Below are positions 1 through 10,556 of a stretch of 64,000 nt of DNA, piece after piece. The notes under the pieces are model-generated. The model saw only the letters and a program-made list of their open reading frames with translations. It was not told the origin of the DNA and did not search any database. Every line of letters begins with the position of its first letter. Positions within the stretch are counted from its first letter, which is position 1. The translations under genes and the position numbers were made by a program. Source of the stretch: Theropithecus gelada (Eukaryota > Chordata > Mammalia > Primates > Cercopithecidae); assembly GCF_003255815.1 (NCBI RefSeq), contig NC_037682.1, positions 19,984,153 through 20,048,152 on the forward strand, read 5' to 3'.

Positions 1-604
1 ACAGGCGGGCCCCTCTTCCAGCCTGGCCGGCAGCAGCTGCCTGAGTTCCAGCTCCTGTTGATGTTTCTCCTCCTTGAAGCTGGGAGGATGGGCCGGAGCC
101 CCGTGTCCAGGGGGTGGGGCCTCGGTACTATTCCAACTCTGGCTGTGGCTTCTTGGTGGGGCGGGGGACAGGAAACCGGGGCTTTTCCGCCCAGTGTCGG
201 GGCTGTAGAGTCCCGCCTACCACAGGCCAGGCTGTACCAGGACTGGCCTGAGACAGGGAACCGGGACCTTCTGACTCATCCCTCCCCCAGAGGAGCTGGG
301 CACACTGGGGCCTTGTGTCGTGGCCAGGAGGTCAGCCACTCTCCCCACTGCTGGGGAAAACTTTCCCCTCAGGTTGGGTTTGGGACCACCCCCTCCGACT
401 CCCACCCTCCACGGCAGGATGTGAGGTGCCTTCCTTACCCCAGGCAAGGTCTCTGCAGCCACAAGTCAGGGTCTCCAACCACGCAGGCTGCTGGCGCTTC
501 AGTGGAGCAGGCTGTGGCATCTGTTTTAACTTTTAAAAACATTTCCAGGCCAATGGTGCCTCTTTGTGCATTTAGTAGTCCATAAAAATCATGGTCATGG
601 CTCT

Positions 605-815
605 TAATAAGCATTTGCTCTGTGCCTACCACTGTGTTAAGCTGTGGGCACCCATCGGCCTTCTGTCTCACTGCCCAAACATTCGATTCTGTGATCGTTT
701 CTCCCATTTCCTACATAAGGACAAGTGAGGCCTATAGAGGTTAAGTGCCTTGTGCAATGCCTCATAGCTATAAGGCAACAGCAGTCGGATTCCCAAATCC
801 AGGCCTCTGTGGCCC
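605..815 (-). repeat. MIR SINE
   Basis: The order of blocks matches MIR in reverse: a 'tgctctgtgcctaccactgt' block, then a degraded 'gaggttaagtgcc' and a 'catagctataaggcaacagc' segment. It is an old, diverged copy. Confidence 0.7.
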
Positions 816-2464
816 CACAGCTGGGGTGCCTAAACACCCCCCAGACTGCTTCCCCGAATGCCTGTGGGCACCTTCTCCAGGCGGCTTGAGACATCCATGG
901 GTATCATGTGGACATTGGAGTGCTCTGCCCTGGAGACACCGGATCTCACAGAAGGCAGCTGGGCATCCCTGCTGATAGTGAAAAATCGGTAGACCCATCG
1001 CTTTCCAAGTGCTTGTGTTGGAAACCATGACTGTGAGAGCTTGTCCCCACTGGAGGTGCCCAAAAGATGTAGTGGTTCTGCCTGCGGGGCCCAGGGACTC
1101 TAGGGATTGTTCACAAGTACCATGTTTGTGATGGTCCAGGTTCTGGAGAGAGGGTCCATAGACCTCACAGTGTTTCCAGTTGAGGTGGGCATGACCCCAA
1201 AAAGAAGGGGTCCACTGGGCTGACCTAGACCACAGAGGCCGAGTCTGGATCCCAGCAGCTCAACCCCCTAGAAGATTGCACTGGTTGGATTGTGTGTTGG
1301 CATACTGCCCACATGGAAGGATGCTCTAGGACACTGTCCCATGAAACTCGCCTTTGGATTTCTTAGGTACAAAGTCTTGAGGACGGGTTCATGGTGGCGT
1401 ATGCACAGGGCTCTGTAAGAGCTCCCTGGGGAGAAATCTTGCACTGAATTCAGTGTCAGGAATAGCTGGATATCTCTTGAGTGGATGCTTTAATCTTTAT
1501 CTCATGGGTCCTGTGAAACAAGTAAATGAAATATTTCCCTTTTCCTACTGGCTGCCAGGAAGCTCTGACTTAGCTCGGTAGCCCACACATGGTGTGACTC
1601 TTGTACACTGACTTGGCCTCTGGTTCTTTCAGACTCTTACACTCTTGTTTTCCCCTTGCCTTGCCTCATTTTCATCACCTCGTTTTCCTTAGAGAAAAAC
1701 ACCTTGCTGTTTTATGTGTTTTAGTCTTAACTAAACAAACATTTATGGTGGATCAGTGCTGGCTACGTCAGAGCCAGGGACATTTCCTCTCTGCAGTCTC
1801 CATCCTAGAGGCCTGTTTGCCAGCTCCTCCCTCCCTGCCCCATTCCCTTATACCTTGCTCCAGTTCTTGGGACCCCAGAGCCTTGGGGCCCCATTCATCA
1901 CGGCTCCTGAGTTTGTCCGGAAAGACGATGTTCAGGTTCTTCCCCCGCCCTCACTGTGTTGCTTCTTCATCCCCCAGGGCTTCACAGTAGTTTTTCAGGG
2001 AGGAGTTGCTGGGAGAAGAGTCATTTCCCCAACCCAGGGCTCAGCTGCTCCTGTAGCCCCAGGCCCCCTCTGAAATCCAGCTTCAGTTCAGCTCTGGCCC
2101 TGTGTCTCAGCAGTCCCCAGCTGCCTACTGTCCTTAGTGGCCCACCTGAGCAGACAAAGCCCATTTCTGGTGGAAAAGCAGTGTCTTTGACCCTGGTGCC
2201 TTGGAAATGGGGGTGGGGAGAGCTGGCTGGCAGTGCCCGGGGGTAGGGTGGGAGGCACAGTGAGATGCCAGGGCTGATTTTCAGTACCACACCCTGTCAT
2301 CAATCACTTCTCTACTTCCTACATGGAGTGGCTTCACTGTGTCCCCCAAAATTAATAAACTCAAACTGAATAAAAAAGTTCAGTGTAGACAGTGTCTCCT
2401 CCTACCTCAGTCTTCTCGAGGCCCCCTCCATCTGGGGCATCTCCTGTTACTAGTTCAGTGCAAG

Positions 2465-2610
2465 CTCTTTCAGTGATTGTTTATGCATATATGCAAATAT
2501 ACATGTCCACCTCCCTAAACACATCTGAAATGGTGGTGTACTATTACACATGTGTTTTCTGGCTCTAGCTTTTGAAACTTATATGTGCTGAGTGACTGTT
2601 TCTATCAGTA
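2465..2610 (-). repeat. L1M-type 3'UTR fragment (tentative)
   Basis: An AT-rich block with 'tggtgtactattacacatg' followed by 'tagcttttgaaacttata' resembles the antisense 3'UTR of old L1ME elements. It is short and diverged. Confidence 0.35.
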
Positions 2611-3139
2611 TATTCATGTCTGAGGAGGCTTCTCTGATATAGTCAGTTGGAAAGATAATCCCCTGGACATGCTAATAAGGATGGGGTTAAGCTTCTAGGA
2701 AAGGGTGGGGTGTCCATGCTCGAGCTTTCAGAGGTTTGGGAAACTTCTAAATTGTGTGTGTAAAATTGTGGGCACCAGTGGCATTTCTAAGGGGAGGGAT
2801 TGTGGTTCGAAGGGTCTGTGGCCCAGAACAGGTGAAACAAGGCCTCAGCCCTGGGTTTCATGGGATTGCTCTACAGCAAAATGTGGGGCTAACTTGGCAG
2901 AGGGCAGCACCGCTAGGTTCTAAGGCCTCCACTCCCTGGGTCTGCCACAGATCAGGCTGAGTGGGGGACAGAGATGCCCAGCCCTAGAATCTTCTTGGAA
3001 GAAGACTGGGTTTTTCCCATTCCCAATGGAGGGTTCCCCTGTCTGCTGTGTGGGTGGCCCCAACTGTGCCTGAGAATGAAGTCTGGGGCCTTTCCGGGAT
3101 TATAGAGAACACCACGGTTAGAGCCGGGAGGCCCTTCAG

Positions 3140-3275
3140 TCATCACTGGATCTATGGTGTAACCCAGGCACAGAGAGGCCAGGGGGTGAGTCCAAGGTCA
3201 CCCAGCCAGGGAAAGGCAGAGGCTGTGTGGGCCAATCCTGCCTGTGACATTCAGGTCTGTGCTCCTTCCCTGACA
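3140..3275 (-). repeat. MIR SINE fragment
   Basis: It has 'cacagagaggcc', then 'gtccaaggtcacccagccag' and 'caggtctgtgctccttcc', the reverse-strand MIR core order. Confidence 0.5.
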
Positions 3276-3699
3276 GAGCACCATGAGATGAGCAGGAGAG
3301 GCCCTTGGGAGGAGGCGAGGCTGCCTGTTGCTGCTGGGCTCTCCCGGTGCGGCTGAGGTGGGGGTGTACCGAGCAGAGGCCGCAGCCCGGGTGGGCGTGC
3401 CATCCTCACACCTCACTGCACCTTTCGACATCACCTCCTGCTGGCTGCATCCTCACATCAGGTTGTAGCCAACAGTCCCAGAATTCTGAATACAGCAGCG
3501 GTGACGGGACGACGAGGCGGCACTGCAGGATGTGGTCACTAGAGGGCAGCAGGAAAGCCACTGCGGTGGCTCAGCAGGAAGTTCCCAGGCCAGGAGAGGA
3601 GCTGCAGGAAGAACGGGCGGTGGGTAGAACCAGACCCCGTGGGCTGCAGGATGATTTGTTCTAGGCCCTTTCCTGAGACGGAAAGCAAAGCAGACATTT

Positions 3700-3930
3700 A
3701 CTGATGACGATACTAATTGACATTTAGTGAGTGCTTACCCTGCGTCAGGCACTGTACTCACTAATTAGTCCTCACAACAGCCTTGTTATAATTATCCCCA
3801 TTTTTGCATGTGTGAACACAGAGGCCCAGAGAGAGATGAAGAAAGCTAGCCAAGATCTCTCAGCCAGTAAGTGGCTGAGCTGGGATCAGCAGGGCTGGTG
3901 TCAGAGGCTGGATCGTGTCTGTATGCCTGG
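3700..3930 (-). repeat. MIR SINE, nearly full length
   Basis: It begins with a 'gagtgcttaccctgcgtcag' block, then 'ttagtcctcacaacagcctt', 'attatccccatttttgc', a degraded 'gaggcccagagag' and 'cagccagtaagtggctgag'. This is the full reverse MIR order. Confidence 0.85.
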
Positions 3931-3944
3931 CATTGACTAAATGC

Positions 3945-4075
3945 TTTAAGACCTTCAATTCTTACCAGCCCATGTGGAAACTGAGGCTCAGGGACAGCTG
4001 GTGAATCACACAGGCCCACACACCTGCTGAGTGACAGATCCAGGTAGGCATGGTTCAGGGTGTGTGCGCTTACTG
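3945..4075 (-). repeat. MIR SINE fragment
   Basis: 'gtggaaactgaggctcagg' followed by 'gtgaatcacacaggcc' and 'tgctgagtgacagatccagg' is reverse-strand MIR core. It sits directly after another MIR. Confidence 0.65.
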
Positions 4076-4954
4076 TGAATTACAGTTCTCCAACATAAAG
4101 CTGTTCACTGCTCCCAGTCTGTGCCCTCATCTCAAGTTGGCTGATAATGAAATCTGAGCTTTCTATGGAGACTAAAGGTTCACCAACTTGCCTGCTTTCT
4201 AACAGAAATGATAGATCCTGGTCTCCTGTATCCAAGGTTTGCTTGGATTTTTACTAAGCAGAGGTAGAGGGAGGCCAGGCCAGAGGTTGCTAGAAGCCTA
4301 GGGGATGGGCTCTGGGCACCACGGTTTGGCTTGGAGGATGAGGGCATTGAGGAGTCTTTTGCAGTGGCTAAGGCTCCCTTGGGAACAATAGGACCTGGCC
4401 CCAGGGCCTCTGGTTTCCAGGGCAGATGCCTTTAGCATACCAAGGACACTTGGCCAGCCCCGGGCCCAGCTCTGCCAGGTTGGGAGAGTGGGGGCATTTC
4501 CAGGAGGGCTGGTCTTCCCCCATCTTCCCATTCCCAGGCCCAGGCTTTGCCCTCCCCGGGGGTACAAGGGAATGGCCTGTGGCTGGGCCTTCAAACGCAT
4601 TCCCCTCCTCGGTGTCCAGGCCGCACCTTATGAGGCTGAGTCTCGCTGTCTTAGGGATTTATAACATCCAGCTGCTTCAGTGACTTCTGATTTATTAGCA
4701 AAGCAGCAGCTTCCAGTCCTGGCCTTAAGTTTCTCTGGGTGGAGGAAGAGTTGGGGGAAGAAACTCAAATGGCCCCCTCCCTAGCAAGATGGCAAGATGT
4801 TCCTCTTTAAATAAAACCCTAGGGTGGATTCTGCTTTTGGAATTGGAACCCCAGAATTAAGTGAAGACTCCTTAAGGATTCTGTTTCCTGTCTTGATGAG
4901 GACCAAGGAGGGTGGAATATGAGTGGAATTAGGGAAAAGGATTTGAACATGGAC

Positions 4955-5255
4955 TTCCTAGCACATTGCCTGGGCTGGAATCCTGGCTCCTTATTAGGGG
5001 TGTGAGATTGGGGAAGTTATCTAACCTTGAGGGGCCTCAGCTTCCTTATCTGTAAAATGGGATTGTGACAGTATCAACTTCATAGAGCTGGCATGAGGGT
5101 GCGATGAGCTGATGGCTGTGAAAGAAGCATGTGCCTGGGAGGAACATTGTGAATGCCCAGCAAGTGCTTGCCTTCCTTGGTATTATTTGACCTATAGCAT
5201 CTAGAACAGTGCCCAGCACATACAGGAGTTCTGATAGATGTCTGTGAATAAATAC
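4955..5255 (+). repeat. MIR SINE (possibly two adjacent 3' ends)
   Basis: Sense MIR order: 'ctggaatcctggctcc', 'gtgagattggggaagttatc', 'cctcagcttccttatctgta', 'aaatgggattgtgacag', then a 3' end with 'cccagcaagtgcttgcc'. A second 3'-end-like block, 'agaacagtgcccagcacata', follows at about 5206 and may be an independent copy. Confidence 0.75.
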
Positions 5256-5679
5256 AAAGGAAGTGCATCCAAATGAAATGATGCTGCAGCCAAAGAACAG
5301 ACTCCTAAATAACTTAAAAATATGACCTGGCACTATTATTGATGATATTCCCTGTCTGTTTCTTGAAAGCCATTCACATTCGCCTTGGGGCACTTGGGCA
5401 GAGCAGGCCTGCACTTGCAGGGGAGTCGGGTTTAAAGTAGAGGGGTCTTTCTCCCCAGGTACCTGGCCCAGCCCCCTGATGGAGACCAGCATCCTCTGCC
5501 ACTATGGGATGAGGTGGGGGTGGGATGCAGTGTGGTTGGGATTGCGGTTTTTCTCTGATCACCTTGAGAAGTTCCTAAGAATCTAAACTGCGCCCCTTTC
5601 CCTCTTGCCTGCCACTTGGTGATCTGACACTGATTCCTAAAGAAGTGAAATTTCCTATTTAAAACAGGACTTGATTTCT

Positions 5680-5765
5680 CCATCTGAACAGTGGGAGTGA
5701 GGACCCTGACCTCCGAGAGTGCTTATGGGGAATAACATGGTGCTAGAAGCTGGGTGAGCTGAGCC
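5680..5765 (+). repeat. MIR-like core fragment (weak)
   Basis: 'tttctccatctgaacagtgg' followed by a degraded 'gaggaccctgacctc' resembles the middle of MIR. Too short to be certain. Confidence 0.35.
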
Positions 5766-6109
5766 AGGCAGCACTGCAGGTTTGGGAAATGAGGATCCGC
5801 TCGCCCACTCCCAAAGGAGTCATGCCAAATAGTGGGGTGTGGGAAGAATCTTCACAAAGCACTTGAGTTCACCCCATCAGCTGTGAACCAACAGATCCAC
5901 AGGACCAGATAGAAAAGGGAGGAACATGCTTTAAGTCTCAGAAGCATCTGCCTGCCCAGTCCCCGTCATGCTGATTCACAAATGGGCTGGGGCCAGTAAC
6001 GGAATGCATGTTTGGAGGCCAAATACGTTTAAGCTAGAGGAACAGGAAGCCAAATCTCCTTAGAGGGAAAGAGCTGGACTCTGGGGAACCTACCAGATGA
6101 GGGTTAAAG

Positions 6110-6265
6110 CAGGCCTGAGAGCTCAGGCCGGTTCCTCTACCTCTGTGCCCCGGCTTTCTCGCCTGTGAAGTGGGCAGATATTGACTTCTACATTTGGTTC
6201 TTGCTAGAAGGACATGAGCTGATGCAGGGAAGGGGCTTGGCACAATAGATGTTAACGGAGATAAT
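6110..6265 (+). repeat. MIR SINE fragment
   Basis: 'cctctgtgccccggctttct', 'gcctgtgaagtgggcagata' and a 3' end 'gcttggcacaatagatgtta' occur in sense MIR order. Confidence 0.6.
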
Positions 6266-6870
6266 GTGATGATCTTGGTGTTTTAATTCAGACTCTGTGA
6301 GTTGCATCAAGGTCAGGAATGCTCCCTGGTCCACTTTTGCTTTGAGTTTCAGGTAGCTGGTGTCACTTCGGTGTGGTTGGAAGAAGAGTTTCTCCCCAGC
6401 TGCGTTGGAGGTGCCCTTTTGACCTGGAGGCCTGGGGTGAGCCCCCTTGCCCTTGCTGACTTCTGCTAACCCGCTTCCTGGGGGAATCGCTGCACAAGTT
6501 GAATTTTAAAGGGTTAGGATTGTTTCATGGATTTAAAATGCAGAACCTTGCCAGCCTCTCTGCCTGCTGGGTTCTGGTGTGAGCAGAGGACTGCGGTTTA
6601 TTAGGAGGATGTGGTGGGGTGGGCGAGGAAGGTAAAAGGAGTGGAATACAGTCCAGGACTCAGAGGGCCACACTCCGAGGATCAGAGATGGCACTGGGTT
6701 GTTTGGGGCGCTGAGTCAGGGATGGATCTGGAGAGCAGGCAGAGAGAGCCCTTATTGCCTGGCCTTCGGGGCAGACTGTGGGGCACAGGACACAGAAGAG
6801 AAGGAGTGGGGAGGAGGCACTGAGACCCCAGCTCCACCTTCTGAGCCCTTCCCCTCCCTGTCTCTTGCAG

Positions 6871-6968
6871 TCTGCTGGCCACAGGGCTGCCGCACTGGCT
6901 GGGACTGCCAGCTGGACCTGGAGACGCTGGTGGCTGTGGACTCCCCAGCTTGGAGCAGCCCCTCTTTG
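6871..6968 (+). other. CHST1: CHST1 5'UTR exon
   Basis: A pyrimidine tract ending 'ctccctgtctcttgcag' precedes base 6871 and a strong donor 'gtaagt' follows base 6968, bounding a 98-base exon. It lies about 1.0 kb upstream of the acceptor of the coding exon, the spacing and arrangement expected for CHST1, whose coding sequence sits in a single 3' exon with non-coding exons before it. The exon contains no ATG. Splicing is inferred from the sites; an mRNA alignment would confirm it. Confidence 0.7.
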
Positions 6969-7979
6969 GTAAGTGGTTGAGCCCTCCTGCATTCTCCCTG
7001 GGGGCAGCCCCAGTCCTCACTGAGGTCTGGTAGCTGAGCCAGCCTCCAGAGAGGGTGCCTGCAGGATACTCAGGTGGGCTCCTGACCCTGGACTCTAAGC
7101 AGCCCCATTTGCTCTTTCTGCTTCTCCATGGTCCCTCCCCAGTACCCCTTCTGTGGGCAGAGGGGGCACAGGAGGTGAGAATGGAGGCCCCTGACTCCCT
7201 AAGATCTTTGCAGGCCAGTTCACTGTGTCAGTGGGCGTTACGTGACCTCCATGGCCTGGACCCTTGTCCCTAGAGACTAGGAGCAGACCCTGGGTGCTGG
7301 GAAGGGTCGCCTCTCAGCAGACCCTGGACACCTGTCTCTGCTCCAGAGACTCTTAGAGACTCCATGAGCCCCAGACGTCCACATCTGGAGTAAGTGGTCA
7401 CCTGCATCCATGAGTTGGAGGGGGCTTGACACAGTTGTCCACCTTGCCTGGCCGTGCTGGCAACTCACCGACCGTGGTCTGCAGGGGTCCTTCACGCTCA
7501 GGCGATTGGGGTCAGATGGAGGCACCTGATAGGGACTCTTCTTCCCCCTAGGGATGGGCAGAGGAGAGGAAAGAGGACCACCTGGAGAACTGGGCGCCAG
7601 CTCCTGGGGGTGGGAAACGCTGGCAGGCGGGAGGGGCGGGGTTTGAGGCAGGCCCTGGCCATTCCCTCAGTGCGGGAGTAGGGAGAGTCAGGCTCTTGCC
7701 CTGTGAGGCCCCTCTAAGGAACTCAGAGCTCACGATAGGAGGCTTCCACAGCTGTCTGCAGTGGGTGCAAGGAATATTTGTTCAGCTCCCCAAAGCTCCC
7801 AGGAGTCCCCCAGAGAAGGGTAGTCTAGTGTAGAAGCCGCTTAGGTCTTCAGGGTGTGTGGTGAGCACTGGACAGGGAGTCGGGCGTTTCCCTGGGTCCC
7901 CTGGAGACCAGCTCTTCCAAGGGACAAGCCAGTGCCCCTACCGTGGAGGCACCTGACCGCTGACTGCCTTTGCCCGCAG
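6969..7979 (+). other. CHST1: CHST1 last intron
   Basis: This is a GT...AG intron of 1011 bases. The donor is 'gtaagt' and the acceptor is 'tgactgcctttgcccgcag'. I see no named repeat, coding exon or RNA gene in it; it is GC-rich and repeat-poor. Confidence 0.7.
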
Positions 7980-8021
7980 ACCTCGCCCCGTGGAGAAGCA
8001 GCCCCATGAAGGTGCCCAGCC
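7980..8021 (+). other. CHST1: CHST1 5'UTR part of the coding exon
   Basis: These 42 bases lie between the splice acceptor and the CHST1 start codon. They contain one upstream ATG (8006) that is out of frame with the protein. Confidence 0.75.
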
Positions 8022-8293
8022 ATGCAATGTTCCTGGAAGGCCGTCCTCCTCCTTGCCCTGGCCTCCATTGCCATCCAGTACACGGCCATCCGCACCTTCA
8101 CCGCCAAGTCCTTTCACACCTGCCCCGGGCTGGCGGAGGCCGGGCTGGCCGAGCGACTGTGCGAGGAGAGCCCCACCTTCGCCTACAACCTTTCCCGCAA
8201 GACCCACATCCTCATTCTGGCCACTACGCGCAGCGGCTCCTCCTTCGTGGGCCAGCTCTTCAACCAGCACCTGGACGTCTTCTACCTGTTTGA
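8006..8293 (+). other. Overlapping out-of-frame upstream ORF of CHST1
   Basis: An ATG 16 bases before the CHST1 start opens a 95-codon frame that overlaps the first 272 bases of the coding sequence and stops at 8293. Its start context is weak (C at -3, A at +4), whereas the CHST1 start has G at -3. Ribosomes would therefore mostly be expected to scan past it (inference). The encoded peptide is Arg/Pro/His-rich, resembles no family I know, and is probably only the +1-frame shadow of a GC-rich gene. Its likely interest is translational control. Confidence 0.55.
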
Positions 8294-9257
8294 GCCCCTC
8301 TACCACGTCCAGAACACGCTCATCCCCCGCTTCACCCAGGGCAAGAGCCCCGCCGACCGGCGGGTCATGCTGGGCGCCAGCCGAGACCTCCTGCGGAGCC
8401 TCTACGACTGCGACCTCTACTTCCTGGAAAACTACATCAAGCCGCCGCCGGTCAACCACACCACCGACAGGATCTTTCGCCGCGGGGCCAGCCGGGTCCT
8501 CTGCTCCCGGCCTGTGTGCGACCCTCCGGGGCCAGCCGACCTGGTCCTGGAGGAGGGGGACTGCGTGCGCAAGTGCGGGCTGCTCAACCTGACGGTGGCG
8601 GCAGAGGCGTGCCGCGAGCGCAGCCACGTGGCCATCAAGACGGTGCGCGTGCCCGAGGTGAACGACCTGCGCGCCCTGGTGGAAGACCCGCGGTTAAACC
8701 TCAAGGTCATCCAGCTGGTCCGAGACCCCCGCGGCATTCTGGCTTCGCGCAGCGAGACCTTCCGGGACACGTACCGGCTCTGGCGGCTCTGGTACGGCAC
8801 GGGGAGGAAACCCTACAACCTGGACGTGACGCAGCTGACCACGGTGTGCGAGGACTTCTCCAACTCCGTGTCCACCGGCCTCATGCGGCCCCCGTGGCTC
8901 AAGGGCAAGTACATGTTGGTGCGCTACGAGGACCTGGCCCGGAATCCCATGAAGAAGACCGAGGAGATCTACGGGTTCCTGGGCATCCCGCTGGACAGCC
9001 ACGTGGCCCGCTGGATCCAGAACAACACGCGGGGCGACCCCACCCTGGGCAAGCACAAATACGGCACCGTGCGAAACTCGGCTGCCACGGCCGAGAAGTG
9101 GCGCTTCCGCCTCTCCTACGACATCGTGGCCTTTGCCCAGAACGCCTGCCAGCAGGTGCTGGCCCAGCTGGGCTACAAGATCGCCGCCTCGGAGGAGGAG
9201 CTGAAGAACCCCTCGGTCAGCCTGGTGGAGGAGCGGGACTTCCGCCCCTTCTCGTGA
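8022..9257 (+). CDS. CHST1: Carbohydrate (keratan sulfate Gal-6) sulfotransferase 1
   Basis: A 411-residue intact frame that I recognise as CHST1, the usual length for this enzyme. It moves sulfate from PAPS to carbon 6 of galactose in keratan sulfate and related sialylated lactosamine chains, acting in the Golgi lumen as a type II membrane protein. Visible in the sequence: a short N-terminal tail and one hydrophobic anchor (about residues 7-23); a 5'-phosphosulfate-binding loop TRSGSSF (69-75); a 3'-phosphate-binding stretch VRDPRGILASRS (233-244); N-glycosylation sequons at Asn56, 145, 189 and 334; several luminal cysteines; and an RGD at 337-339. The start is the first in-frame ATG after the acceptor, has G at -3, and places the anchor correctly. 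The whole coding region is in one exon, as in the related GlcNAc/Gal-6-O-sulfotransferases. No frameshift or missing key residue was seen, so it should encode a functional enzyme. Confidence 0.97.
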   Translation: MQCSWKAVLLLALASIAIQYTAIRTFTAKSFHTCPGLAEAGLAERLCEESPTFAYNLSRKTHILILATTRSGSSFVGQLFNQHLDVFYLFEPLYHVQNTLIPRFTQGKSPADRRVMLGASRDLLRSLYDCDLYFLENYIKPPPVNHTTDRIFRRGASRVLCSRPVCDPPGPADLVLEEGDCVRKCGLLNLTVAAEACRERSHVAIKTVRVPEVNDLRALVEDPRLNLKVIQLVRDPRGILASRSETFRDTYRLWRLWYGTGRKPYNLDVTQLTTVCEDFSNSVSTGLMRPPWLKGKYMLVRYEDLARNPMKKTEEIYGFLGIPLDSHVARWIQNNTRGDPTLGKHKYGTVRNSAATAEKWRFRLSYDIVAFAQNACQQVLAQLGYKIAASEEELKNPSVSLVEERDFRPFS

Positions 9258-9300
9258 CCCGGGCGGCGCGGGTGGGGGCGGGAGGCGCACGGTGTAGGTT
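8040..9300. promoter_or_regulatory. Intragenic CpG-rich block (CpG-island-like)
   Basis: CpG dinucleotides are frequent throughout the coding exon (for example runs such as 'gcgcgtgcccgagg' and 'cgcggcattctggcttcgcg'), in contrast to the CpG-poor flanks. The density comes largely from GC-rich codon use, so it may be a coding-exon island rather than a promoter. It also explains the many long shadow frames on both strands here. Confidence 0.7.
9261..9282 (+). promoter_or_regulatory. G-quadruplex motif just after the CHST1 stop
   Basis: Four G runs (3, 3, 5 and 3 Gs) are separated by loops of 6, 1 and 1 bases, which fits the canonical G3+N1-7 pattern on the transcribed RNA strand. It begins four bases after the stop codon. 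Confidence 0.6.
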
Positions 9301-10042
9301 TTGATAAAATGGACCGTTTTTAACTGTTGCCTTATTTCCCCCTCCCTCTCCCACCTCATCTTCGTGTCCCTCCTGCCCTCAGCTCACCCCACTCCCTTCT
9401 GCCCCTTTTTGTCTCTGAAATTTGCACTACGTCTTGGACGGGAATCACTGGGGCAGAGGGCTCGTGAAGTGGGGTCCCGCCCCCACCCCACCCCATTCAG
9501 ACACACGGATATTGGGTCTCTGTGCGGACGGTGACAATGTTTACAAGCACCACACTTACACATCCACACACGCACACGGGCACCCGCGAGGCGACTTCTC
9601 AAGCTTTTGAATGGGTGAGTGGTCGGGTGTCTAGTTTTTGCACTGTCTTACTATTCAAGGTAAGAGGATACAAACAAGAGGACCACTTGTCTCTAATTTA
9701 TGAATGGTGTCCATCCTTTCCCCATCCCTGCTTCCTGCCCCTGACACCCACTTACTTTCCCCCTTAGAGCAGCGAAACTGCCCCCTCCTGCCCGCCCTTG
9801 CCTGTCGGTGAGGCAGGTTTTTACTGTGAGGTGAACGTGGACCTGTTTCTGTTTCCAGTCTGTGGTGATGCTGTCTGTCTGAGTCTCGTGGCCGCCCCTG
9901 GACCAGTGATGACTGATGAATCTTATGAGCTTCTGATTGATCTCGGGGTCCATCTGTGATATTTCTTTGTGCCAAAAAGAAAAAAAAAGAGTGGATCAGT
10001 TTGCTAAATGAACATTGAAATGCTTTATGTGTGTTTTCTGTA

Positions 10043-10048
10043 AATAAA
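10043..10048 (+). terminator. CHST1: CHST1 polyadenylation signal AATAAA
   Basis: A canonical AATAAA is followed within 25 bases by a GT-rich element ('tgcgtgtgattgtggg'). It lies about 790 bases after the stop, and sequence conservation of gene character ends here: an Alu follows within 200 bases. Confidence 0.85.
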
Positions 10049-10230
10049 AGAGTGCAATAATCTCTGCGTGTGATTGTGGGACCTTCTGAATGGGTACCAG
10101 AGGGTCTCAGCGGGGTCTGGATGTTCCTGGCTTTGGGGAGGACAGCGAGAAAGAAGTGGAGGTGGGAATTGAACGACAAGTCTGCCTTTCAGAACTCTTG
10201 TCACCCTCAACACTGAGTTTAGTTTAGGGC

Positions 10231-10556
10231 TTTTTTTCCACCACCCCCCCACCAGACAGAGTCTCGCTCTGTCGCCCAGGCTGGAGTGCAATGGCTCCAT
10301 CTCCGCTCAGTGCAACCTCTGTCTCCCAGGTTCAAGCAATCCTTCCGCCTCAACCTCCCGAGTGACTGGGACTACAGGTGCACACTGCCACGCCTGGCAT
10401 GCCTGGCTAATTTTTTTTTTTTTTTTTTTTATTTTAGTAGAGACGGGGTTTCACCGTGTTGTCCAGGCTGGTCGCGAACTCCTGAGCTCAGGCATTCCTC
10501 CTGCCTCGGCCTCCCAAAGTGCTGGGATTACAGACTTGAGTCACTGTCCCCCGGCC
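10231..10556 (-). mobile_element. Alu SINE
   Basis: A full-length antisense Alu starting with a T tract, then 'gagtctcgctctgtcgccca', with a long T-rich middle linker (about 10410-10430) and ending 'ccggcc'. Its left end is next to a C-rich segment that has partly replaced the A tail. Confidence 0.93.

Larger units (their letters stand above)
1..6870 (+). other. CHST1: CHST1 intron sequence (upstream part)
   Basis: This stretch precedes a 5'UTR exon with a good splice acceptor, so it is inferred to be intronic sequence of CHST1. No reading frame in it has the length, codon pattern or homology of a real exon. It contains mainly ancient MIR copies, listed separately. Bases 816-2460 show no gene and no repeat I can name with confidence. 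An additional upstream non-coding exon could be hidden here; I cannot recognise one without transcript data. Confidence 0.65.
9258..10062 (+). other. CHST1: CHST1 3'UTR
   Basis: It runs from the TGA stop to about 14 bases after the AATAAA at 10043, an expected cleavage distance. It contains no transposon I recognise, a GC-rich first 40 bases with a G4 motif, a CA-rich stretch around 9550-9580, and a short A-rich tract near 9976. The end is estimated, not observed. Confidence 0.75.

Noticed and set aside
2345..2375. AATAAA-like sites in the first intron part
   Set aside because: They lie in intronic AT-rich sequence with no reading frame or exon before them.
7938..8627. 229-codon antisense frame over the CHST1 exon
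   Set aside because: A shadow of GC-rich coding sequence. Composition follows the third-position bias of CHST1, and there is no antisense promoter or splice evidence.
8516..9304. 262-codon frame on + in a different frame from CHST1
   Set aside because: A second shadow of the same exon; Gly/Pro/Arg-rich, ends in the 3'UTR and shows no domain.
8694..9359. 221-codon antisense frame over the CHST1 3' part
   Set aside because: Shadow frame caused by high GC and few stops.
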